Origin: Spirochaetaceae bacterium
GTDB lineage: Bacteria > Spirochaetota > Spirochaetia > Treponematales > Breznakiellaceae
DNA length: 9,736 nt
Direction: 5' to 3'
NCBI GenBank assembly: GCA_031280115.1
Contig: JAITHF010000286.1
Span: forward strand, 1-9,736
The stretch's first letter is position 1; every line of letters begins with the position of its first letter. Under the pieces are notes generated by a model. That model searched no databases. It worked only from the letters and a program-made list of their open reading frames with translations, and had not been told where the DNA came from. This document shows, piece after piece, positions 1 to 6,020 of the stretch. The position numbers and the translations under genes are program-made.

Positions 1-1462
1 CACACTTTCCGCAGGACTCTTTCTGGGTGAAGTTCATAAAGAACCGGGCGATTTCGATCATACAGTTGGTTTCGTCCATGACCACAAGGCCGCCGGAACC
101 GATAATCGCGCCGGCTTTGGGAACCGAATCGAAATCAAGCGGCATATCCAGGTCCGCTTCGGTAAGACATCCGCCTGAAGGCCCGCCGATCTGCACGGCC
201 TTGAACTTCTTGCCGTTTAAGATGCCGCCGCCAATATCATAGATGATTTCCCGCAGTTTCGTTCCCATCGGCACTTCGATAAGACCGGTATTGACGATCT
301 TGCCGGTGAGGGCGAACGTCTTGGTTCCCGGGCTGGTGGCCGGTCCCACGCCTTTATACCACGCGGCGCCTTTATTGATAATAAGCGGCACGTTTGCATA
401 CGTTTCTACGTTGTTAAGAACCGTGGGCTTTTCGTAGAGGCCCCGCTGGGTTGAGCGGTACCGTTTCACGCGAGGCATACCTCGGCGTCCTTCGATTGAC
501 CCCATGAGGGCGGATCCTTCACCGCAGACAAAGGCGCCGGCGCCGCGGTAAATCGTCAGCTTGAAACTGAAATCCGTGCCCAGAATATTATCCCCCAAAA
601 GCCCAAACTCCTCAGCCTGTTTAATAGCCAGCCGGAGCCGTCCAACCGCTCTGGGATACTCGGCGCGCACGTAGATATAGCCGTGGCTGGCGCCGATGGC
701 TTTTGCGGCGATGAGCATACCCTCGATCATCTGGTGGGGAACCCCTTCCATTACGGATTGATCCATGAACGCGCCTGGGTCCCCCTCGTCGCCGTTACAA
801 ACCACGTATTTCGGGAGCGCCTGTTCCCGCAAGGTGTCGGTCCACTTGTCTCCAGCCGGGAAGCCTGCGCCGCCGCGTCCGCGGAGGTTAGATTCTTTAA
901 CTTCTTTACACACCGCTTCGGGGGACATATCAAAAAGGACTTTCTCAAACGCGCTGAATCCGCCTACCGCAAGGTATTCTTTAATCGATTCTGCGTCAAT
1001 TTCGCCGCACTGCTCAAGCACGATGCGGGTCTGCTTTTTATAGAAGGGAATCTCCGCTTTTTTGAGAACCGCTTTGCCGTCAGCGCCTTTGAACGCGAGG
1101 CGTTCAACCGGCTGGCCGTTTTTGATGGTCTTTTCAACGATTTCCTCGGCGTCTTCAGGTTTGACTTTGGTATACAGCCAGCCTTCCGGCTCCACGAGGA
1201 CAAGTACGCTCTGGTTACAAAAACCGGGGCAGCCGCCTTTTTTAAGGCCCGCAGGATGGCCGGGTTCTTCTTTTAATTCAAGGGAACAGGCCGTATTCTT
1301 GGCTTTAATGATTTCCGCCAGCTTGTCATAGACCGCGAGGGAACCGGACGCGATACACCCGTTGCCGGCACAGACCAAAATCTTGCGTTTTTCGGCGTCC
1401 AAAGCCTTCTTGTATGTTTCTCTTGCCTTTTTTAAGGCATCTCTATTCGTTAATTTCGACAT
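1..1462 (-). CDS. hndC: NuoF-like flavoprotein subunit of [FeFe] hydrogenase (HndC/HydB type), 3' end outside window
   Basis: Seen: 487 residues from ATG at 1462, open to the left edge. An N-terminal thioredoxin-like [2Fe-2S] domain has C31/C36 (CAGNGC) and C78/C82 (CPGFC). The NuoF core follows from about residue 165: RGRGGAGFPAGDKW near 194-207 (FMN/NADH glycine-rich loop), CNGDEGDPGAF, YIYVRAEYP and GAGAFVCGEGSALMGSIEG. The sequence ends in ESCGKC, the first two cysteines of the C-x2-C-x2-C [4Fe-4S] site. Known: this fused layout is typical of HydB/HndC subunits, which carry FMN and pass electrons between NAD(P)H and the hydrogenase iron-sulfur chain, in some enzymes with ferredoxin bifurcation. 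The start is supported by an AGGGGG Shine-Dalgarno that overlaps the upstream hndA stop codon (TAG), 10 nt away, indicating one operon. A subunit of another NAD-linked oxidoreductase such as formate dehydrogenase is the main alternative; the hydrogenase reading is inference without the catalytic gene. Confidence 0.93.
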   Translation of the reverse strand, partial: MSKLTNRDALKKARETYKKALDAEKRKILVCAGNGCIASGSLAVYDKLAEIIKAKNTACSLELKEEPGHPAGLKKGGCPGFCNQSVLVLVEPEGWLYTKVKPEDAEEIVEKTIKNGQPVERLAFKGADGKAVLKKAEIPFYKKQTRIVLEQCGEIDAESIKEYLAVGGFSAFEKVLFDMSPEAVCKEVKESNLRGRGGAGFPAGDKWTDTLREQALPKYVVCNGDEGDPGAFMDQSVMEGVPHQMIEGMLIAAKAIGASHGYIYVRAEYPRAVGRLRLAIKQAEEFGLLGDNILGTDFSFKLTIYRGAGAFVCGEGSALMGSIEGRRGMPRVKRYRSTQRGLYEKPTVLNNVETYANVPLIINKGAAWYKGVGPATSPGTKTFALTGKIVNTGLIEVPMGTKLREIIYDIGGGILNGKKFKAVQIGGPSGGCLTEADLDMPLDFDSVPKAGAIIGSGGLVVMDETNCMIEIARFFMNFTQKESCGKC

Positions 1463-1472
1463 ATTTCACCCC

Positions 1473-1964
1473 CTATATCCGCGTTCTGAGTTCTTCAATG
1501 ATTGTTGAGACCTGATCGGGCGTTACATTGGCGTGAACCTTGTCGGGAGCGCCGCTGGTGCTTATCATAAGAGCCGGCGCGAGACTGCACGCCCCCAGAC
1601 ACGCCACGGTCTGCACTGTAAAGCCCAAATCATCGGTGGTAATTTTCTTTTCAGAAAGGCCCAGTTCCTTACGGAAACGGTCCAGATTGGGAATGGATTT
1701 GCGGACATGGCAGGCGGTTCCGTCGCAGACCTTGATAATAAACTTGCCTTTCGGTTGCAGGGAAAAGTTTTCATAGAAGGTTGCCACCCCGTAGATACGC
1801 GCCTCGCTGACCTTCAGCTTTTTGGCTATATACGGAAAAATTTCCGGCGGCAGATAATTATATTTCTCCTGCACGCCCTGTAAAATAGGGATAATAGAGC
1901 CGGGTTTGGCTCCCCAGTCTTTGATGACATCATCAATGACACCATAGTCAAATTGTGTGCTCAC
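1473..1964 (-). CDS. hndA: NuoE-like [2Fe-2S] subunit of NAD(P)-linked hydrogenase (HndA type)
   Basis: Seen: 163 residues from a GTG start (VSTQFDYG). An N-terminal helical region (GSIIPILQGVQEKYNYLP, then RIYGVATFYENF) leads into the thioredoxin-like ferredoxin fold. Its four cluster ligands are at about C80 and C85 (CDGTAC) and C122 and C126 (CLGAC). Length and motif order match complete NuoE/HndA/HydC proteins. Known: the subunit carries one [2Fe-2S] cluster and works beside the NuoF-like flavoprotein in the cytoplasm. Start choice: the frame is open to an ATG at 2012, but AAGGAG lies 7 nt before the GTG at 1964, and the extra 16 residues are arginine-rich, unlike the family, and would be encoded inside a helical leader. 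It is the first gene of the operon, with hndC 10 nt downstream. Confidence 0.94.
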   Translation of the reverse strand: MSTQFDYGVIDDVIKDWGAKPGSIIPILQGVQEKYNYLPPEIFPYIAKKLKVSEARIYGVATFYENFSLQPKGKFIIKVCDGTACHVRKSIPNLDRFRKELGLSEKKITTDDLGFTVQTVACLGACSLAPALMISTSGAPDKVHANVTPDQVSTIIEELRTRI

Positions 1965-1971
1965 CTCTCTT

Positions 1972-1977
1972 CTCCTT
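1972..1977 (-). promoter_or_regulatory. Shine-Dalgarno AAGGAG that fixes the hndA GTG start
   Basis: AAGGAG on the minus strand is 7 nt from the GTG at 1964. It directly adjoins the 3' strand of an 8-bp leader helix (1978-1985), so folding of the leader could affect its accessibility. Confidence 0.75.
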
Positions 1978-2042
1978 GGAAGCCGCTGTGTAAGTCCCCG
2001 CGCAGGTAACACCGCTAAACCGGACTTTTATGGCCGGCTTCC
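1978..2042 (-). promoter_or_regulatory. Structured 5' leader of the hnd operon (nested helices next to the RBS)
   Basis: On the minus strand GGAAGCCG (2042-2035) pairs perfectly with CGGCTTCC (1985-1978), which abuts the AAGGAG of hndA. Inside this helix AAGTCC pairs with GGACTT, leaving a GC-rich apical part. The element lies within the roughly 120-nt leader downstream of the promoter at 2091-2119. It matches no riboswitch consensus I know. A regulatory role in translation is inference from the position. Confidence 0.45.
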
Positions 2043-2090
2043 TTTTATTGATCAAAACTTTAATAGAGAACGTATGCCTCCGTCAAAATT

Positions 2091-2119
2091 ATAATACCAT
2101 TACTCTTTCGTTTTGACAA
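2091..2119 (-). promoter_or_regulatory. Sigma70-like promoter of the hndA-hndC operon
   Basis: Minus strand: -35 TTGTCA (2119-2114), 17-nt spacer, -10 TATTAT (2096-2091). The surroundings are AT-rich, with a poly-A/T tract just upstream of the -35 (2120-2140) resembling an UP element. Predicted transcription start is near 2084, giving a leader of about 120 nt. Confidence 0.7.
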
Positions 2120-2165
2120 GTTTTTTTTATTTTTTATATTAAACACGCAATAATCGTTCATCAAG

Positions 2166-2192
2166 CCCCGCCGCCTGCCGCGCGAGGCGGGG
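2166..2192. repeat. GC-rich inverted repeat between the LRR terminator and the hnd promoter
   Basis: CCCCGCC (2166-2172) pairs with GGCGGGG (2186-2192) across a 13-nt GC-rich loop. A smaller hairpin, GCGG-TATAAA-GCCGC, lies just to the right near 2206-2220. No T-run follows on either strand, so this is not a good terminator. It may be a REP-like intergenic element; function unknown. Confidence 0.4.
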
Positions 2193-2258
2193 ATTCAAGG
2201 TATGGCGCGGTATAAAGCCGCTTGCGGAAAGCGAAAATCTGAAATCAGAGCGGCCCAT

Positions 2259-2288
2259 AAAAAAACCCCTTGTCATTTAGACAAGGGG
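2259..2288 (-). terminator. Rho-independent terminator of the LRR gene
   Basis: Minus strand: CCCCTTGTC (2288-2280), loop TAAAT, GACAAGGGG (2274-2266), then seven T (2265-2259). A perfect 9-bp stem about 40 nt after the LRR stop codon. Confidence 0.9.
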
Positions 2289-2298
2289 CAGGAGCTAA

Positions 2299-2328
2299 AC
2301 GGACCGGCGGGTCCGTTGTTGTTTTTTT
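2299..2328 (+). terminator. Second hairpin with a plus-strand T-run, possible bidirectional stop
   Basis: ACGGACC (2299-2305) pairs with GGTCCGT (2310-2316) around GGCG, followed on the plus strand by a T-rich tract (TGTTGTTTTTTTT). It sits immediately after the LRR stop. No plus-strand gene reads into it, so it may simply add to the tandem terminator or block antisense transcription into the LRR gene. Confidence 0.45.
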
Positions 2329-4196
2329 TACAGGAAGATCAGGATAAATTCGGCGGGTTTGTTGTCAAACGCCCGCTGAATAGCATCGCGCCGCCCTTGG
2401 GTATTAAGCACGTTCTGCATATTAGCCGAGTTGCCGATGACGCCTCTCGGAATGATGACCGGCTGGTTGATCTTGTTGTTGGTAAAGGCGCCGACGCCCA
2501 AAGCAGTACACGTTTCAGGAATACGCACTGTGGTAATCTGGTTGACATTGAATGCCCGGTCCCCGATGATCTGTACGCTGGTTCCCAGGGAGAGGCCGGC
2601 AATCAGGTTGTTGGTAAACGCTTCGCGCCGAATTTCTTGGACGCTGTTGGGAATGGTAATGCTGTCAATCTGGTTATACCCGAAAGCCGCGATCCCGATA
2701 GTCTCCAGGGTATTCCCAAGCGCGACCTGGGTCAGCTTATTCTGGTAGACCTGGGTCGGCCCCTGATCTTTTAAGAGCGCCTGGGGCTGGACATTGGGCT
2801 GGGCGCCGATAAAGGAGCCTTCGCCGATTTCGATAACGCTGTCAGGAATGGTAACGCCGATCAGGTTGTTCTGCTGGAACGCGTAGCTGCCGATTTTTTC
2901 AACCCCAACACCAAAGTTGACGCGGCTGATGTGGTTAGCATAGAAGGCTTGGGAGCCGATGATAGTAACCGTGTCAGGGATAGATATTTGGGTGAGGCGG
3001 TTAATGGAGAACGCGCCGTCTCCAATAGATGTAACGCTGGCGCCCTGGACCTGGCCTGAGTAGCCGGTTCTTTGGATGGTTTCATCACCGGTAAAGTTTA
3101 CTTTTTCAAGGGCGTTTACTGAGAACGAACCTTTTCCAATACTGACCACCTGCTGGGGAATGGTAACTTGCTTCATCCGGTTGTCGGTGAAGGCGTTGTC
3201 CCCGATCTCCGTGATATTCGCGGGAATCTCGACCGTGGGCAGGAGGTTGTGGCTGAACACGCCGTAGTTAAGTTTGGTGAGGCCCTGGTTCCGGGAGATT
3301 CTGATGCTGGTAAGCCGGTTGGTGGCAAAGGCGTTGTCCCCGATGGCTTCAATAGAATCAGGAATTGTCAAGGCGGCAAGGCGGTTGTTCTCAAAGGCGC
3401 TGTTGTCAATCTGGGTAACGCTGGTGGGGATATTAAGCGCCGCAAGCAGGTTCGTGGCAAAGGCATGATGTTCAATGAGCGTAACCGTGCTGGGAATAGT
3501 TACCGATGTCAGGACGTTATTGCTGAACGTACCGTACGTAATGGTGGAAATACTGGTCGGAATGGTTACGTTGGCCAGCTTGTTGTTGGTAAACGCGGAG
3601 TTTCTGATTTCAGTAACGCTTTCGGGGATTTCCACGCCGTTAATGATGTTGTTGGCAAAGGCTTCCACGCCGATGAAAGTAACCGTGTTAGGAATGATAA
3701 TTTTCCCGTCAATCTTGAGGTTGGAAAGGGCGCTGTCGCCGATGCCTACCACCGTGCCGGCAATGCCGTTCACATCAAGGGTGCTGGGGATTTGAATTTC
3801 GCCCTTGAGCTGGGGACCTTCATACCCGATGATGATGACCTGATCCGTGCCGAACTGGGCGGGGATAAAGCCCTGCACCGGTCCAGCAGGAGCCGCGCCG
3901 GTAAGCCCGTGGAGGTACTCAAGGAACTGGAGCCGCCGCAGGACACCCTGAGCGGTCGTATCCCGAAGGTTTACGCCCTGTTCCTCTGCTTGGCCCTGGG
4001 CGTTAAGGTGATTCGCCAGCGCTCCCTGGGCCTGGGCCGTAACCTGCGTACCCGATGGTTGCTGCTGCGCCACTGTCCCTAAGGGCGCCCCGATAAAAGT
4101 ACGCCTTCCATCGACGAACGACGGGTCGGTTACCGCTTGTCCCCAGAGGAGGGCGGATAAACCGATACCAATTAGTATGAATACAAACTTCTTCAT
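2328..4196 (-). CDS. Secreted BspA/TpLRR-type leucine-rich-repeat protein (LRR_5 family)
   Basis: Seen: 622 residues. The signal peptide MKKFVFILIGIGLSALLWGQA probably ends near residue 21; there is no lipobox cysteine. Residues about 22-125 are a Gln/Ala-rich non-repeat region. From about residue 135 onward come some 18 repeats of 22 residues with the pattern VxIPxSVTxIGxxAFxxNxLxx, the Treponema pallidum LRR signature. Two units carry insertions: one near QRTGYSGQVQG and one near AQPNVQPQALLKDQG. The C-terminus ends in EFILIFL, with no recognisable sorting domain. Known: BspA-like proteins of oral bacteria and spirochetes bind host matrix proteins or other bacteria. Surface location and adhesion here are inference. 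Start: the frame allows 8 more residues, but the ATG at 4196 has AGGAG 8 nt upstream and begins the signal peptide. It is monocistronic, between the promoter at 4547-4575 and the terminator at 2259-2288. Confidence 0.92.
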   Translation of the reverse strand: MKKFVFILIGIGLSALLWGQAVTDPSFVDGRRTFIGAPLGTVAQQQPSGTQVTAQAQGALANHLNAQGQAEEQGVNLRDTTAQGVLRRLQFLEYLHGLTGAAPAGPVQGFIPAQFGTDQVIIIGYEGPQLKGEIQIPSTLDVNGIAGTVVGIGDSALSNLKIDGKIIIPNTVTFIGVEAFANNIINGVEIPESVTEIRNSAFTNNKLANVTIPTSISTITYGTFSNNVLTSVTIPSTVTLIEHHAFATNLLAALNIPTSVTQIDNSAFENNRLAALTIPDSIEAIGDNAFATNRLTSIRISRNQGLTKLNYGVFSHNLLPTVEIPANITEIGDNAFTDNRMKQVTIPQQVVSIGKGSFSVNALEKVNFTGDETIQRTGYSGQVQGASVTSIGDGAFSINRLTQISIPDTVTIIGSQAFYANHISRVNFGVGVEKIGSYAFQQNNLIGVTIPDSVIEIGEGSFIGAQPNVQPQALLKDQGPTQVYQNKLTQVALGNTLETIGIAAFGYNQIDSITIPNSVQEIRREAFTNNLIAGLSLGTSVQIIGDRAFNVNQITTVRIPETCTALGVGAFTNNKINQPVIIPRGVIGNSANMQNVLNTQGRRDAIQRAFDNKPAEFILIFL

Positions 4197-4320
4197 ACAA
4201 AGAACTCCTGTGCCGGACACCCGATTGCGCGAACCGGACGAACAAGTAAAGCCGTGCCGCTCGTTTCATGCGAGAATCCGTTACAATGTCTATGATCACC
4301 CGCCCATACGGGCAGGGTAT

Positions 4321-4356
4321 AAAAAAACCGGACTGTCCGCGCTGGGCGGAGATCCG
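4321..4356 (-). terminator. Intrinsic terminator inside the leader upstream of the LRR gene
   Basis: Minus strand: CGGA (4356-4353), TC, TCCGC (4350-4346), loop CCAGC (4345-4341), GCGGA (4340-4336), CAG, TCCG (4332-4329), one G, then seven T (4327-4321). It lies about 215 nt after the predicted start of transcription from 4547-4575 and 125 nt before the LRR start codon. It therefore either ends a small RNA or acts as an attenuator. Confidence 0.65.
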
Positions 4357-4540
4357 ACTCTTTTTTTAAGGGAAAGCGTACGGAAGAGGCGTCCCGATCC
4401 GCCCGCAGGGGTATGAGGGAAGTTTCCCGTGAGCGCGGCGCCGTACAAAGGCGAAGGCCGGTTTGAAGAGAGGCGCCGTTTCTTTTTGTAAATCCGCAAT
4501 AGGTCATACACTTCCAAATCTACTTATTCTAAAATTGTCT
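4357..4540 (-). ncRNA. Candidate small RNA or attenuated leader upstream of the LRR gene
   Basis: The unit lies between a near-consensus promoter and an intrinsic terminator. Pairings by eye on the minus strand: CGGCGCC with GGCGCCG enclosing a GGC-CTTC-GCC hairpin; GGGA-AACT-TCCC; and an alternative GTACGG/CCGTAC pairing that overlaps the first helix and could switch with it. No reading frame here looks like a protein: the two open frames are Arg/Ser/Pro-rich and lack a well-spaced Shine-Dalgarno. It does not match the conserved cores I know for tmRNA, RNase P, SRP, T-box, TPP, SAM, cobalamin or c-di-GMP RNAs. Confidence 0.4.
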
Positions 4541-4546
4541 AGGAAA

Positions 4547-4575
4547 ACTATAGCAAGCCTGCTTTTTTCAGTCAA
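4547..4575 (-). promoter_or_regulatory. Sigma70-like promoter of the leader/LRR unit
   Basis: Minus strand: -35 TTGACT (4575-4570), 17-nt spacer, -10 TATAGT (4552-4547). Predicted start near 4540, giving a leader of about 344 nt to the LRR start codon. Confidence 0.72.
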
Positions 4576-4683
4576 GCGGAATTTCCTTTTTTTTATCTTT
4601 TTATCCTTTACCAAAACAATTTTTCTTTGGCGCTGCTGTTCCTTCCGGCTTATTCGCCAATTCTTTTTACCCTATTTATACTC

Positions 4684-4760
4684 GGCAGGGCAGCCCCCCG
4701 GGGCCTGACGCGCAAAAGCGCCCGCCCTGCCGGGCGCGGCATCTGCCGGTCCTTGCGCCC
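4684..4760 (-). other. GC-rich multi-helix intergenic element downstream of the DHH gene
   Basis: GGCAGGGC (4684-4691) pairs with GCCCTGCC (4724-4731), enclosing two small hairpins (CCCC/GGGG and GCGC-AAAA-GCGC). Next to it GGGCGC (4732-4737) pairs with GCGCCC (4755-4760) around a GGCA/TGCC helix. The far end coincides with the predicted start of the promoter at 4767-4796, so it may be the 5' part of a transcript. No T-run follows. It could be a structured RNA or a REP-like element; I cannot assign a family. The remaining 4576-4683 is AT-rich and holds only a weak TTGGCG/CGCCAA hairpin (4627-4660). Confidence 0.4.
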
Positions 4761-4766
4761 TTCATT

Positions 4767-4796
4767 ACTATAGCATTACCCGGACGGTTCGGTCAA
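4767..4796 (-). promoter_or_regulatory. Second sigma70-like promoter upstream of the GC-rich element
   Basis: Minus strand: -35 TTGACC (4796-4791), 18-nt spacer, -10 TATAGT (4772-4767). It is as good as the LRR promoter, yet no protein gene follows within 560 nt. The segment from 4797 to 4910 is AT-rich and holds nothing else I can identify; I see no clear terminator directly after the DHH stop. Confidence 0.55.
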
Positions 4797-4910
4797 GCGC
4801 TCTAAGAAGCCCCCAGCCGCCGCGCCATACTAAATAATATAATAAAAATAATAGAATAGTTTCAGCACAAAAAACAATACCTCTTCCAAAAAATACCGCA
4901 AAACAGGCGC

Positions 4911-5948
4911 CTAATCCATCTGCGTCCACCGGGCGTCCTTAAAGGCTTCTCGAAATGCTTCTTCAAAGGCCGCTATAATGGCCGGATAGACCGTCTCAAT
5001 GGTTCCGGCAAGGCTGGCGCCGGCGGCGTTCTTGTGCCCCCCGCCGCCAAAGAGGGCGGCCACTTTCGCCACATTTACCGCGTCTTTGGAGCGGAACCCC
5101 ACGGCGCAGGCATCCGGCGTTTCCTGCCGTATAACCACCACGGCCTCAACCTCCGCGACGGTTTGCAGTAACTGATAGAGGCTGTCCGAATCCCGCCCGT
5201 CCATGCCGAACCGCTGGGTGTCTTCGTAGTCCTCGGTAGCAACCAGCAGCCTCCCGCGGAAGCGGGAGCGGGTCTTCCCAAGCTGGCGCCCCAAAAGATA
5301 GCGGGATCCGAGGCTTTTCCCCCCATGTATAAGATCGTATATCCGTTTGGGGCTGGCGCCGGCGCGGACCATCCGCGCCGCGTACATAAAGGTCTCGGCG
5401 CCCTGCTGGCCGGTATGCCGGAAGAACCCCGTGTCGGCGCACAGGCCGAGGAGAAGGAGTTCGGCCTCCTCGGATGTCAGCGCAAGGCCCAGGGCCTCAA
5501 TCACATCCAGCACCATAAACGCCGTGGCCGGCGCATCAGGATCAAGATAAACCGCCTGATCCGGCGGGCCCTCCCGGCGCTGCCCTGCCGCATGATGATC
5601 GATAACCGCAAGGGGGGCGCCCGCCGCGGCCTCGGCAATATCGCCGGCGCGGCACAGGGAGGAACAGTCAAGGATGATGGCCCGGTCAAAGCCGCGGTCC
5701 TGCCGGCGCTTCTTTTCCACCCGGGCCGCCGTCAAAAACCGGTCTTTATACCGCAGGATTTCAGGGCGCTTAAAAGGCCCGGCAGAACAGGGGAACGCCT
5801 GTTTGCCGAGCCTCCGCAAGGCGCTGCTCAAGGCGAGCTGGCTTCCCACGCAGTCGCCGTCCGGCTCTTTATGGCCGGCCACAAAAAACCGCGCCCCCTG
5901 CCTGATAAAATCAAGAAGCTCCCGCGGAACCGCTACGGGATGTGGCAT
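4911..5948 (-). CDS. nrnA: DHH/DHHA1 phosphoesterase, NrnA-like (oligoribonuclease/pAp phosphatase)
   Basis: Seen: 345 residues with the full DHH signature. Metal-binding HKEPDGDCVGS is at about 26-36, AIILDCSS near 90, VIDHHA near 117, and the DHH-domain ADTGFF motif near 190. The C-terminal DHHA1 domain carries GGGGHKNAAGA near 300-310. Length fits NrnA proteins (about 310-345). Known: NrnA enzymes use Mn2+ to hydrolyse 2-5-nt nanoRNA and to dephosphorylate 3',5'-pAp; other members cleave cyclic dinucleotide products such as pApA. Substrate choice cannot be read from sequence. It is cytoplasmic, with no signal peptide. The ATG at 5948 has GGGAG about 11 nt upstream. The gene starts 72 nt after the peptidase gene; that AT-rich gap has a TATAGA-like hexamer but no convincing -35, so co-transcription is likely. 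Confidence 0.92.
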   Translation of the reverse strand: MPHPVAVPRELLDFIRQGARFFVAGHKEPDGDCVGSQLALSSALRRLGKQAFPCSAGPFKRPEILRYKDRFLTAARVEKKRRQDRGFDRAIILDCSSLCRAGDIAEAAAGAPLAVIDHHAAGQRREGPPDQAVYLDPDAPATAFMVLDVIEALGLALTSEEAELLLLGLCADTGFFRHTGQQGAETFMYAARMVRAGASPKRIYDLIHGGKSLGSRYLLGRQLGKTRSRFRGRLLVATEDYEDTQRFGMDGRDSDSLYQLLQTVAEVEAVVVIRQETPDACAVGFRSKDAVNVAKVAALFGGGGHKNAAGASLAGTIETVYPAIIAAFEEAFREAFKDARWTQMD

Positions 5949-6020
5949 ATACGTTTTTTCTCCCTTATTCTGTTTTTTTATTCTATATTGTGTTATCTGT
6001 TTTTTAGAGCCGGCTTTTAC

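Noticed and set aside
683..1276. 197-codon plus-strand open frame
   Set aside because: It lies antisense to the NuoF-like gene, whose reading shows all family motifs; the plus-strand frame has no Shine-Dalgarno or recognisable domain.
3168..4082. 304-codon plus-strand open frame with a repetitive product
   Set aside because: Its repeats are the mirror image of the 66-bp LRR units on the minus strand; the LRR protein has a signal peptide, RBS, promoter and terminator.
4193..4507. 104-codon minus-strand ORF in the LRR leader
   Set aside because: It overlaps the intrinsic terminator and the LRR start, has a Shine-Dalgarno only 3 nt from its ATG, and its Arg/Ser-rich product looks like a GC-frame artefact.
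4600..4760. Small SRP (4.5S) RNA, suggested by CCGGAAGGAA and by GTCAGGCCCCGG on the minus strand
   Set aside because: The two fragments do not assemble into helix 8: the symmetric-loop bases (AGCAGCC) are missing opposite GTCAGG and the GGAA tetraloop is not in the right place.
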